A stretch of DNA of 6,571 nucleotides from positions 1-6,571 of the forward strand of contig JALVWZ010000397.1 in the NCBI GenBank assembly GCA_027023115.1, in the 5' to 3' direction. This document shows positions 1-5,840 of the stretch, one piece after another (within the stretch, counting starts at the first letter, position 1; each line of letters begins with the position of its first letter). This DNA is from Thermaceae bacterium. GTDB taxonomy: Bacteria; Deinococcota; Deinococci; Deinococcales; Marinithermaceae. Both the position numbers and the translations under genes were made by a program. The notes under the pieces were generated by a model, which saw only the letters and a list, made by a program, of their open reading frames with translations, made no database searches and had not been told where the DNA came from.

Positions 1-246
1 TTGGCGCGGCCGCCGGAAGAGATTAGCGCCCTGGCCGTGGTCGAGACCATGGAAGGTTCGCTCTCGCCGGTGGGTTGCATAGAAGACCCGGGCAGCTGTG
101 ACCACCAGGGGCAGTGCTCCACCGAGGCCCTTTGGCGGCGGGTGGACATGGCTATCCGCGAGGTACTGGGCGGGACCAATCTCAAAGACCTGATAGACGA
201 ACGTTTGCTAATAGAAGCCAAGAAGCGCATGCAGACCGCCGGCTAA
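1..246 (+). CDS. Rrf2/IscR-family transcriptional regulator, C-terminal part (5' truncated by window edge)
   Basis: This is the last 81 residues of a probable Rrf2-family winged-helix regulator, a family of about 130-165 residues whose members often sense Fe-S, redox or cysteine status. The visible part opens with LARPPEEI, which in the family follows the GGY(R/x) turn of the wing. Then comes the effector region with cysteines at visible residues 26, 33 and 39 (C-x6-C-x5-C, in CIEDPGSC then GQC), followed by W45 and the usual C-terminal helix (residues 46-56). IscR binds a [2Fe-2S] cluster with a similar three-cysteine cluster (C-x5-C-x5-C). The first codon, TTG, is probably an internal Leu and not a start, because the frame is open to the edge and the DNA-binding helix-turn-helix is missing. 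The gene converges on the next one; its promoter and targets lie outside the window. Family assignment is from remembered motifs; the ligand is not established. Confidence 0.85.
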   Translation: MARPPEEISALAVVETMEGSLSPVGCIEDPGSCDHQGQCSTEALWRRVDMAIREVLGGTNLKDLIDERLLIEAKKRMQTAG

Positions 247-255
247 AGCCGGTGG
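236..255. terminator. Hairpin at the convergent gene junction, stop codon in its loop
   Basis: An 8-bp stem is formed by CCGCCGGC (236-243) and GCCGGTGG (248-255), with one G-T wobble pair and a four-base TAAA loop. The TAA stop codon of the Rrf2-type gene (244-246) is inside the loop. The hairpin sits between two converging genes, where a bidirectional terminator would be expected. Neither strand has a T-tract after the stem, so it is not a classical intrinsic terminator. It may serve for RNA 3' end formation or stability, or be chance in GC-rich DNA. Confidence 0.35.
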
Positions 256-284
256 ATATGCTTGCTGCGCGGATGACAGTGGCG

Positions 285-2144
285 CTACTTTGGCGGCTGG
301 CAGTCGAGCGGCCTCAAAGAAAGCGGCAGGTAGGCGTGTAAGAAAGTAATCTTCTCGCCGTTCACCGGGACCGTAACGGTGCCAAACAGCGGCGGTGGGG
401 GATCGTCCAGGACTATCCCGCTAGGTTCGATACGGTATGCGTGGCCGCTAAAGGCATGTACGGCGACCTGGCCGTCGCTCCAGAAAGGGCCGTTGGGGTA
501 TAGAGATTCACAACTTTCTAGAGATTCGCCGGTGGGTTTGTGGGGGATCATGACCAGCTGCAATCGGCCCGCAGCGTGCAGTTCCAGACGCTCCAACCGC
601 TCTGCGGCTCCCTGGCTGGTTAGCGGCGGTGCGTTGCTTACGCAAGGTCCTAGCGCGTACCCTCCCGCAAGGGGCTCGTGAAGCGCCGAAACCCGAAGTA
701 TTGCCAGGCAATGGCCCGTTTTGGGGTCGCTCAGTGGCACGAAATATGCCGGGCCGGAGTTGATTCGGAGCCGGCGCCAGGTCAGCAGACGTGCGTCATC
801 TTCGGAAACCTCTGATCCCGACTGGGCGTATATCTTTTGCAGACCCCGCGCCGCGGCGGTAAGCAGCTCCGGCGGGATGCGGCTATCGTCGGGATTTTCC
901 GGCAACCTAATCAAAGAGTCCGCTCGCAGGACGGGGCCCGCTTCGAGGGCGTCGAGCGCTGAGGCCTTGGGGTTCATCCCGGAGATCAGCTTCTTCTTGA
1001 CCGGGCTCCGTAAAATCCTTGCTATTTCAGAGATTTTGGGGCCGCCATACGCCAGCCTGCGAAAGTTGGTCAGGAAATCATCGGGCCGGATTTCATCCAG
1101 ACTCACTTTGTTTGGCACGAAGGCCGTGTGCAGCCTTTCGAGCGTCGGCCGCTCCGTCGGTATAGCGGCCGGTTCAATGGGGCTATGGGGCACATTTTCA
1201 GGGCACGAAAATGGCCTTAACTCGAACGGCGCGTGAAGCGTCAGCCAGGCTCGTTCGTTTCGCAAAAGGTATTCGCCCGGCTCGGCCGGGGGGTAGGCGT
1301 GATTCACGTTTTCCGCGAGCCGTGGAGACACCTTGGATAAGGTTCCGTGCAGCACGTCTACCGCGTAAGCGCCGTTCGTCCATACGCCCGTACTGCCAGG
1401 TTCCATTATTTTGCGGTGAATACAATTCTCGGGAACGACGTAACCGTTGCCGCCAAGCGGTCTTAGCGCGCGCAGGGGTTTGCTCGACGCGTGCCCCGCG
1501 GACTCGAGCAGGCGTCTGGCGTCGTTTTTGTTCAAGTAGGCGTTGCCGTTTTCGCACGGACTGGTGGTCTTGCTAGCCGACCCCGTGAATACCCAGCCGT
1601 AGTTTTTTTCAAGCAATACGCAGCGGCCCCGACTGTCGAGCACCGGCACCAGGTAGACAGGTCCGGCCTCGACCAGGGCATTGCGCCAGTACCAGAGCTT
1701 GACCTGTTCGAGCCAGTTCAGGTAGTCGGTCTGCTGGTCGTCTATTTTCCACTCACGCAGGGTACGCCGGGCCATGCGCGTCAGCCAGCGGTCAATCAAG
1801 CCGCTAGTGGGCATGGGGTCGTCGCGGTCAAAGAGCGAGGCAATGAACAGCGGCTCTCCCAGGTGGAAGACGTCCGCCGCCGAAGCTGCCGGGTCTAGGC
1901 CCTCGAATATTCCCTCGGTCGGCCACGAATTGTTTTCGAACGAAGTTCGAAGTCCGGCTACGGTCTCGTCTTGCAGGAACTCGTTTTCCAGCCAGAGGAT
2001 GTCGTCTTCCGTCACCTGCTGGATTCCCGCTTCGTTGATCGCCCGCAGGTTGTCCAGAGCGGTTTGGGGCGGGCCAAAGGCAAACGCCAGCGGCGTAAGC
2101 AGCGCGGACAACACCAGCGATAAAAGCAACTTACTTGATATCAT
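285..2144 (-). CDS. Exported protein of unknown function made of two duplicated four-cysteine units
   Basis: I do not recognise this 619-residue protein. Residues 1-22 look like a Sec signal peptide: Lys5, a hydrophobic stretch at about 6-19, and a likely AFA cleavage site after residue 22. There is no lipobox cysteine and no later membrane segment, so export to the periplasm or medium is likely. The mature protein is an internal duplication (about 25-317 and 345-619). The shared landmarks are GLDPAASAAD (82-91) / GMNPKASALD (389-398), GPVYLVP (161-167) / GPAYFVP (464-470), VWTNGxxAV (254-262) / FWSDGxxAV (554-562), and LRPFSC (309-314) / LRPLDC (610-615). All eight cysteines are in matching places: 175, 197, 241, 314 and 479, 501, 545, 615. 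This suggests two disulfides per unit. Each unit has a helical first half and a beta-rich second half. The start is chosen for the signal peptide; no clear Shine-Dalgarno precedes it, and a TAGTAT hexamer 6 bases upstream would fit a leaderless transcript. Codons such as ATA, TTA, TCA and AGT are commoner than in the ligase genes. It starts 63 bp after the upstream ligase and is probably cotranscribed. Confidence 0.85.
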   Translation of the reverse strand: MISSKLLLSLVLSALLTPLAFAFGPPQTALDNLRAINEAGIQQVTEDDILWLENEFLQDETVAGLRTSFENNSWPTEGIFEGLDPAASAADVFHLGEPLFIASLFDRDDPMPTSGLIDRWLTRMARRTLREWKIDDQQTDYLNWLEQVKLWYWRNALVEAGPVYLVPVLDSRGRCVLLEKNYGWVFTGSASKTTSPCENGNAYLNKNDARRLLESAGHASSKPLRALRPLGGNGYVVPENCIHRKIMEPGSTGVWTNGAYAVDVLHGTLSKVSPRLAENVNHAYPPAEPGEYLLRNERAWLTLHAPFELRPFSCPENVPHSPIEPAAIPTERPTLERLHTAFVPNKVSLDEIRPDDFLTNFRRLAYGGPKISEIARILRSPVKKKLISGMNPKASALDALEAGPVLRADSLIRLPENPDDSRIPPELLTAAARGLQKIYAQSGSEVSEDDARLLTWRRLRINSGPAYFVPLSDPKTGHCLAILRVSALHEPLAGGYALGPCVSNAPPLTSQGAAERLERLELHAAGRLQLVMIPHKPTGESLESCESLYPNGPFWSDGQVAVHAFSGHAYRIEPSGIVLDDPPPPLFGTVTVPVNGEKITFLHAYLPLSLRPLDCQPPK

Positions 2145-2207
2145 GCCAATATACTAACACGGGCCCGGTATTCGCGTGCCCCGTTCCACACTCATTCGGC
2201 GGGAATG

Positions 2208-3932
2208 CTAACTGCCTGTTTGCTTTTCCTCTTCTTCTTTCCTGAGCATCCGCCGCAATATCTTCCCCACCGCCGTCTTCGGCAGCTCCTCGCGGAACTC
2301 CCACAGCTTGGGCACCTTGTAGGTCGCCAGCCGCTCCTTGGCGAAAGCGCGCAGGTCCTCCTCGCCCACCTCCCCGGCGTAACCTTCCTTGAGCACCACG
2401 AAGGCCTTCACCGTCTCACCCCGGTAGGCGTCGGGCACCCCCACAACCGCCGCTTCCTTCACCGCCGGGTGCTGATACAAAACCTCTTCCACCTCACGCG
2501 GATAGATGTTGTACCCGCCGGCGATGATCATGTCCTTCTTGCGGTCGACGATGTAGAAGTATCCCTCCTCGTCCATCCGCGCCACGTCGCCGGTGAAGAG
2601 CCAGCCGTCTTTCAACGTCTGCGCCGTTTCCTCCGGCCGGTTCCAGTACCCCATCATCACGTTGGGCCCCTTGACCACCAGCTCGCCTACCTCGCCTGGG
2701 GGTAGCCTATTGCCCTCGGCGTCGGCGGCATAGGCGTCTACCGAAGGGAAGGGCAGCCCTATCGAACCCACCTTGCGCTTACCGTAGAGTGGGTTGCAGT
2801 GCGTCACCGGCGCAGCCTCGGTCAGGCCGTAGCCCTCTACGAGCTTGGCGCCGGTCAGCTCCTCGAACTTTGTGGCCACTTCCACCGGCAGCGGCGCGGC
2901 GCCCGAAAGACAAACCTTGATGCTGCGGATGTTGCGCTTTTCGATGTCGGGGAAGGTGTTGAAGGCCACGTACATCGTGGGTACGCCGGGAAAGTGGGTC
3001 ACCCGGTGTTTTTCGATGGCGGTTACCACCTCGGCGATGTCGAAGCGCGGCAGCAGCACCATCTTCATCCCGCGCATCACCGAATAGTTCATCGAAACGG
3101 TCATCCCGTAGACGTGAAAGAAAGGAATCACGCCGAGCATGACGCCGTTCTTCCAGACCTGCCCGGGTTCCCAGGCGTCCACCTGGTAGACGTTGCTTAT
3201 CAGGTTACGGTGGCTGAGCATGGCCCCCTTGGCCACGCCGGTGGTGCCGCCGGTGTATTGCAGAAGAGCCAGGTCGTCCGGCCGGGCAGGGTGTTCCCGT
3301 GGCGTAGGCGGCGTTTTGATCAGCCGTTTCCAGTCGTACCTGTCGGGTTGGCGCGGCAGGTTGACCCAGGTTCCTTCCTTCTTGGCCTTGAGAGGGAAGA
3401 GGAGGTTCTTGGGAAAGGGCAGGTAGTCCTGGATGCCGGTGGTGACGACGCGCTTTACCGGCACCTCGGCGGCCACCTCGGCGTAGCGGGGCCAGAGCAG
3501 GTCGAGGATCACTAGGGTCTCGGCGCCAGAATCACGCAGTTGGTGCGAGAGTTCGCGGGGGGTGTAGAGAGGGTTGGTGTTGACCGCAACCGCGCCTGCA
3601 AGCAGAGCGCCGTAAAAGGCGATGACGAACTGGGGGCTGTTGGGGAGCATGATCGAGACCCGCTCGCCGGGTTTTACGCCCAGGTCCTGCAGGGCGCGGG
3701 CAAAGCTGCGGGTCTGCTGCCAGAGCTGGCGGTAGTTCATCCGGTAACCGAGAAAGTCGATTGCCTGCTTGTCGCCCGCCTGCTCGGCCGTGCGGAGCAT
3801 GAGCTCGTAAAGGGGAACTTCGGGGTAGCTGACCTCGTGGGGCACGCCCTCGTCGTAGTAGGCGTACCAGGGGTGTTGCGGTTGACTATTGCCGGAGCCG
3901 GCGCCTGCCTCGAGCGAACCGGGATCTACCAT
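2208..3932 (-). CDS. lcfA: Long-chain fatty acid--CoA ligase (LcfA/FadD type), paralog 1
   Basis: This 574-residue cytoplasmic ANL-superfamily enzyme should join a fatty acid to CoA via an acyl-adenylate, using ATP. Visible motifs, in order, are the phosphate-binding loop YTGGTTGVAKG (226-236), FFHVYGM (271-277), GYGLTEAAP (367-375), the ribose-binding TGD (447-449), the hinge DRKKD (463-467), GGYNIYPREVE (472-482), and the catalytic lysine K557 in PKTAVGK. Length and the segment DYLPFPKNLLFPL (169-181) match Bacillus subtilis LcfA as I remember it. Relative to its neighbour paralog it has about 16 extra N-terminal residues rich in Gly, Ser and Ala. No alternative start codon exists before the conserved PW (21-22), and GAGGGGG (3939-3945) lies 6 bases upstream of the ATG, so this start is well supported. 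The gene lies 61 bp downstream of paralog 2. Chain-length preference cannot be read from the sequence; a medium-chain or aromatic acid ligase is possible. Confidence 0.92.
   Translation of the reverse strand: MVDPGSLEAGAGSGNSQPQHPWYAYYDEGVPHEVSYPEVPLYELMLRTAEQAGDKQAIDFLGYRMNYRQLWQQTRSFARALQDLGVKPGERVSIMLPNSPQFVIAFYGALLAGAVAVNTNPLYTPRELSHQLRDSGAETLVILDLLWPRYAEVAAEVPVKRVVTTGIQDYLPFPKNLLFPLKAKKEGTWVNLPRQPDRYDWKRLIKTPPTPREHPARPDDLALLQYTGGTTGVAKGAMLSHRNLISNVYQVDAWEPGQVWKNGVMLGVIPFFHVYGMTVSMNYSVMRGMKMVLLPRFDIAEVVTAIEKHRVTHFPGVPTMYVAFNTFPDIEKRNIRSIKVCLSGAAPLPVEVATKFEELTGAKLVEGYGLTEAAPVTHCNPLYGKRKVGSIGLPFPSVDAYAADAEGNRLPPGEVGELVVKGPNVMMGYWNRPEETAQTLKDGWLFTGDVARMDEEGYFYIVDRKKDMIIAGGYNIYPREVEEVLYQHPAVKEAAVVGVPDAYRGETVKAFVVLKEGYAGEVGEEDLRAFAKERLATYKVPKLWEFREELPKTAVGKILRRMLRKEEEEKQTGS
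2251..2702 (-). repeat. Near-identical 3' segment of ligase paralog 1 (copy A)
   Basis: This 452-bp stretch aligns without gaps to 4013-4464 (constant offset of 1762). I count 18 mismatches by eye, about 96% identity. Most differences are silent; the encoded 155-residue stretch differs at three residues (G523/S505, T537/A519, M562/R544). Similarity falls abruptly at the 2702/4464 end, in the codons just before the conserved LPPGEVGELV. Confidence 0.9.
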
Positions 3933-3993
3933 CTTTAACCCCCTCGTTTCTTGTTCTCAGTATACCCAATGTGGGTAATGCTCGTGGTGAGCG
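3933..3993 (-). promoter_or_regulatory. Leader of ligase paralog 1 with a 15-bp palindrome and possible -10
   Basis: This 61-bp gap between the two ligase genes contains a perfect inverted repeat, TACCCA-ATG-TGGGTA on the + strand (3963-3977). It overlaps by two bases a minus-strand -10-like hexamer TATACT (3959-3964). No convincing -35 is present at the usual distance. The Shine-Dalgarno GAGGGGG is at 3939-3945. The arrangement would suit an operator over a secondary promoter inside the operon, but read-through from paralog 2 alone could also express the gene. Confidence 0.4.
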
Positions 3994-5640
3994 TCATTCC
4001 TCGCGCAACCGCCGCCGCAATATCTTCCCCACCGCCGTCTTCGGCAGCTCCTCGCGGAACTCCCACAGCTTGGGCACCTTGTAGGCCGCCAGCCGCTCCT
4101 TGGCAAAGGCGCGCAGGTCCTCCTCGCTCACCTCGCCGGCGTAGCCTTCCTTGAGCACCACGAAGGCCTTCACCGTCTCACCCCGGTAGGCGTCGGGCAC
4201 CCCTACTACCGCCGCTTCCTTTACCGCCGGGTGTTGATACAAAACCTCTTCCACCTCACGCGGGTAGATGTTGTACCCGCCGGCGATGATCATGTCCTTC
4301 TTGCGATCGACGATGTAGAAGTACCCCTCCTCGTCCATCCGCGCCACGTCTCCGGTAAACAGCCAGCCGTCTTTCAACGTCTGCGCCGTTTCCTCCGGCC
4401 GGTTCCAGTACCCCATCATCACGTTGGGCCCCTTGACCACCAGCTCGCCCACCTCGCCGGGGGGCAAGTCTTCGTCGTCTGAGCCCACCACGCGGGCCTC
4501 GACGCTGGGCAGCGGCAGGCCAATGGAGCCGGTCTTGCGCCGGCCGTAGATGGGGTTGGCGTGGGTGACGGGCGCGGCTTCGGTCAGGCCGTAGCCCTCT
4601 ACCAGCTTGGCGCCGGTGATCTTCTCGAAGGTCTCGGCCACCTCGACCGGCAGGGGCGCTGAGCCGGAGATGCAGGCGCGGATGGAGGTTAGGTCGTAGT
4701 CGCCGACCCGCGGGTAGGTGTTGATGGCGACGTACATAGTCGGCACGCCCGGGAAGAGGCTGGGGTGGGTGCGCACGATGGTTCGTAAGACCTCTCCGAC
4801 GTGCCAGCGCGGCAGCAATACCAGCTTGCCGGCGCCGACAATGGCCAGGTTCATGGCCACGGTCATCCCGTAGACGTGGAAGAATGGAATGACCCCGAGG
4901 ACCACCTCTTGGCCCTCTTTGAAGTCGGGGATCCAGGCCTGCACCTGCAGGGCGTTGGCGGCCAGGTTGCGGTGGCTGAGCATGGCTCCCTTTGGCCGGC
5001 CGGTGGTGCCGCCGGTGTACTGCAGGAGGGCGACGCGGTCCAGGTCTAGCTCCAGCGCCGGCGGCTCGCCGCCGGAGGCCAGAAAGCGCCGCCAGGGGAT
5101 GCCGCCGGGGTTTTTGGGCCAGGTTCCTTCTTTCTTGGCCTTTAGCGGGAAGAGGAGGTTCTTGGGAAAGGGCAGGTAATCTTGGATGCCGGTGCGCACC
5201 AGCAGCTTCAGGGGGCGTTCGGCGGCGATCTCGGCGTAGCGGGGCCAGAGCAGGTCGAGGATCACCAGGGCATCGGCGCCCGAGTCGACCAGTTGATAGT
5301 CGAGTTCGCTGGGGGTGTACATCGGGTTGACGTTGACCACGGTCAGCCCGGCCAGTAGCGCACCGTAAAAGGCAATGACGAACTGGGGGCTGTTGGGGAG
5401 CATGATCGCCATCCGGTCGCCGGGGCGCAGGCCGGCGGAACTGGCGGCGGCGGCAAAGTTGCGCACCTCCCGCCAGAGCTGGCGGTAGTTCATGCGCCGG
5501 CCGAGAAAATCGAGCGCGGGCCGGTGCGGGTACTTGGCCGCTGCTCGCTCGAGCGCTCGGGGCAGGGGAACCAGCAGGCTTTCGTCCAGCTCGGCGGGCA
5601 CTCCTTCGTCGTAATGGTCGAGCCAGGGCTTGTCGTTCAT
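3994..5640 (-). CDS. lcfA: Long-chain fatty acid--CoA ligase (LcfA/FadD type), paralog 2
   Basis: This 548-residue cytoplasmic acyl-CoA synthetase is the first gene of the minus-strand group. It has the complete ANL motif set: YTGGTTGRPKG (208-218), FFHVYGM (253-259), GYGLTEAAP (349-357), TGD (429-431), DRKKD (445-449), GGYNIYPRE (454-462) and catalytic K539 in PKTAVGK. The frame is open up to an ATG at 5793, but I place the start at 5640: MNDKPWLDHYDEG aligns with the start of family members, and GGAGG (5646-5650) lies 5 bases upstream. The 51 extra residues would be translated from the promoter region. It differs from paralog 1 mainly in the N-terminal domain and around the acyl pocket (for example VGAGKLVLL against MRGMKMVLL), so the two enzymes may prefer different acids. 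The C-terminal 155 residues are nearly the same as in paralog 1. It is divergent from the beta-oxidation dehydrogenase gene, which fits a role in fatty acid use. Confidence 0.92.
   Translation of the reverse strand: MNDKPWLDHYDEGVPAELDESLLVPLPRALERAAAKYPHRPALDFLGRRMNYRQLWREVRNFAAAASSAGLRPGDRMAIMLPNSPQFVIAFYGALLAGLTVVNVNPMYTPSELDYQLVDSGADALVILDLLWPRYAEIAAERPLKLLVRTGIQDYLPFPKNLLFPLKAKKEGTWPKNPGGIPWRRFLASGGEPPALELDLDRVALLQYTGGTTGRPKGAMLSHRNLAANALQVQAWIPDFKEGQEVVLGVIPFFHVYGMTVAMNLAIVGAGKLVLLPRWHVGEVLRTIVRTHPSLFPGVPTMYVAINTYPRVGDYDLTSIRACISGSAPLPVEVAETFEKITGAKLVEGYGLTEAAPVTHANPIYGRRKTGSIGLPLPSVEARVVGSDDEDLPPGEVGELVVKGPNVMMGYWNRPEETAQTLKDGWLFTGDVARMDEEGYFYIVDRKKDMIIAGGYNIYPREVEEVLYQHPAVKEAAVVGVPDAYRGETVKAFVVLKEGYAGEVSEEDLRAFAKERLAAYKVPKLWEFREELPKTAVGKILRRRLREE
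4013..4464 (-). repeat. Near-identical 3' segment of ligase paralog 2 (copy B)
   Basis: This is the partner of 2251-2702, in the same orientation. It covers the C-terminal lid domain and the end of the large domain (residues 392-545 of paralog 2). Direct repeats this long and this similar can recombine, and deletion between them would leave one hybrid ligase gene. Confidence 0.9.
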
Positions 5641-5786
5641 GGCTGCCTCCGGGTGCCGGTCGTGGTGTACCAGGTACAAAATTGCATCGAGGTCAATATA
5701 ACGTTTTTTACCCCCCGAGCGCCAGAGCGTAACGACCGGCGTTCGCGCTAGAATGGAAAAGGAGCGCAAAACCGGGACGGTGGTAC
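5641..5786 (-). promoter_or_regulatory. Probable promoter/operator region of the ligase operon
   Basis: This is the ligase side of the divergent gap. On the minus strand there is a -35-like TTGACC (5691-5696) and, overlapping it, a -10-like TATATT (5695-5700). Neither has a good partner at standard spacing, so the exact start site is unclear. A perfect 13-bp palindrome, TGTACC-A-GGTACA on the + strand (5666-5678), lies just downstream, where a bound repressor would block initiation or elongation. An imperfect inverted repeat (AGCG-n-AACG ... CGTT-nn-CGCT, 5726-5749) lies further upstream. The ligase leader would be about 30-50 bases. Confidence 0.4.
5646..5650 (-). promoter_or_regulatory. Shine-Dalgarno that sets the start of ligase paralog 2
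   Basis: GGAGG on the minus strand lies 5 bases before the ATG at 5640. It supports this internal start over the upstream ATG at 5793. Confidence 0.7.
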
Positions 5787-5835
5787 TGGACAAGAGGGGT
5801 AGTCTCGGTATAAGTTTATACTCGGTATAAGGAGG
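5787..5835 (+). promoter_or_regulatory. Promoter, operator-like repeats and Shine-Dalgarno of the dehydrogenase gene
   Basis: A -35-like TGGACA (5787-5792) is followed after 16 bases by a -10-like TATAAG (5809-5814); each matches the consensus at five of six positions. An 11-bp direct repeat, CTCGGTATAAG, occurs at 5804-5814 and 5821-5831. The hexamers GTATAA, TTATAC and GTATAA alternate in orientation and form two overlapping perfect palindromes, at 5808-5821 and 5816-5830. Both cover the -10 and the predicted transcription start. AAGGAGG ends at 5835, 5 bases before the ATG at 5841. Binding of a repressor here would prevent transcription. The motif assignments are by eye. Confidence 0.55.
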
Positions 5836-5840
5836 CGAAT

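Noticed and set aside
379..2157. Plus-strand frames opposite the exported-protein gene
   Set aside because: The minus-strand frame has a signal peptide and registered internal repeats, which a spurious frame would not have. The plus-strand frames are Arg- and Ser-rich with no recognisable features.
2159..2184. Possible stem ACGGGC / GCCCCGT in the gap before the exported-protein gene, as a terminator
   Set aside because: The stem is six pairs with a bulge and a 13-base loop, and the following minus-strand sequence (GTTAGTATATT) is not a T-tract. It is too weak to call.
2205..3515. Long plus-strand open frames opposite ligase paralog 1 (for example 2799-3515), with look-alikes opposite paralog 2 at 4231-5049
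   Set aside because: They are antisense shadows in GC-rich coding DNA. Their mutual similarity only mirrors the similarity of the two ligase genes, and they lack start signals and family motifs.
5641..5793. N-terminal extension of ligase paralog 2 starting at the ATG at 5793
   Set aside because: The 51 extra residues have no counterpart in the family or in paralog 1, they cover the promoter and palindrome, and a good Shine-Dalgarno precedes the ATG at 5640.
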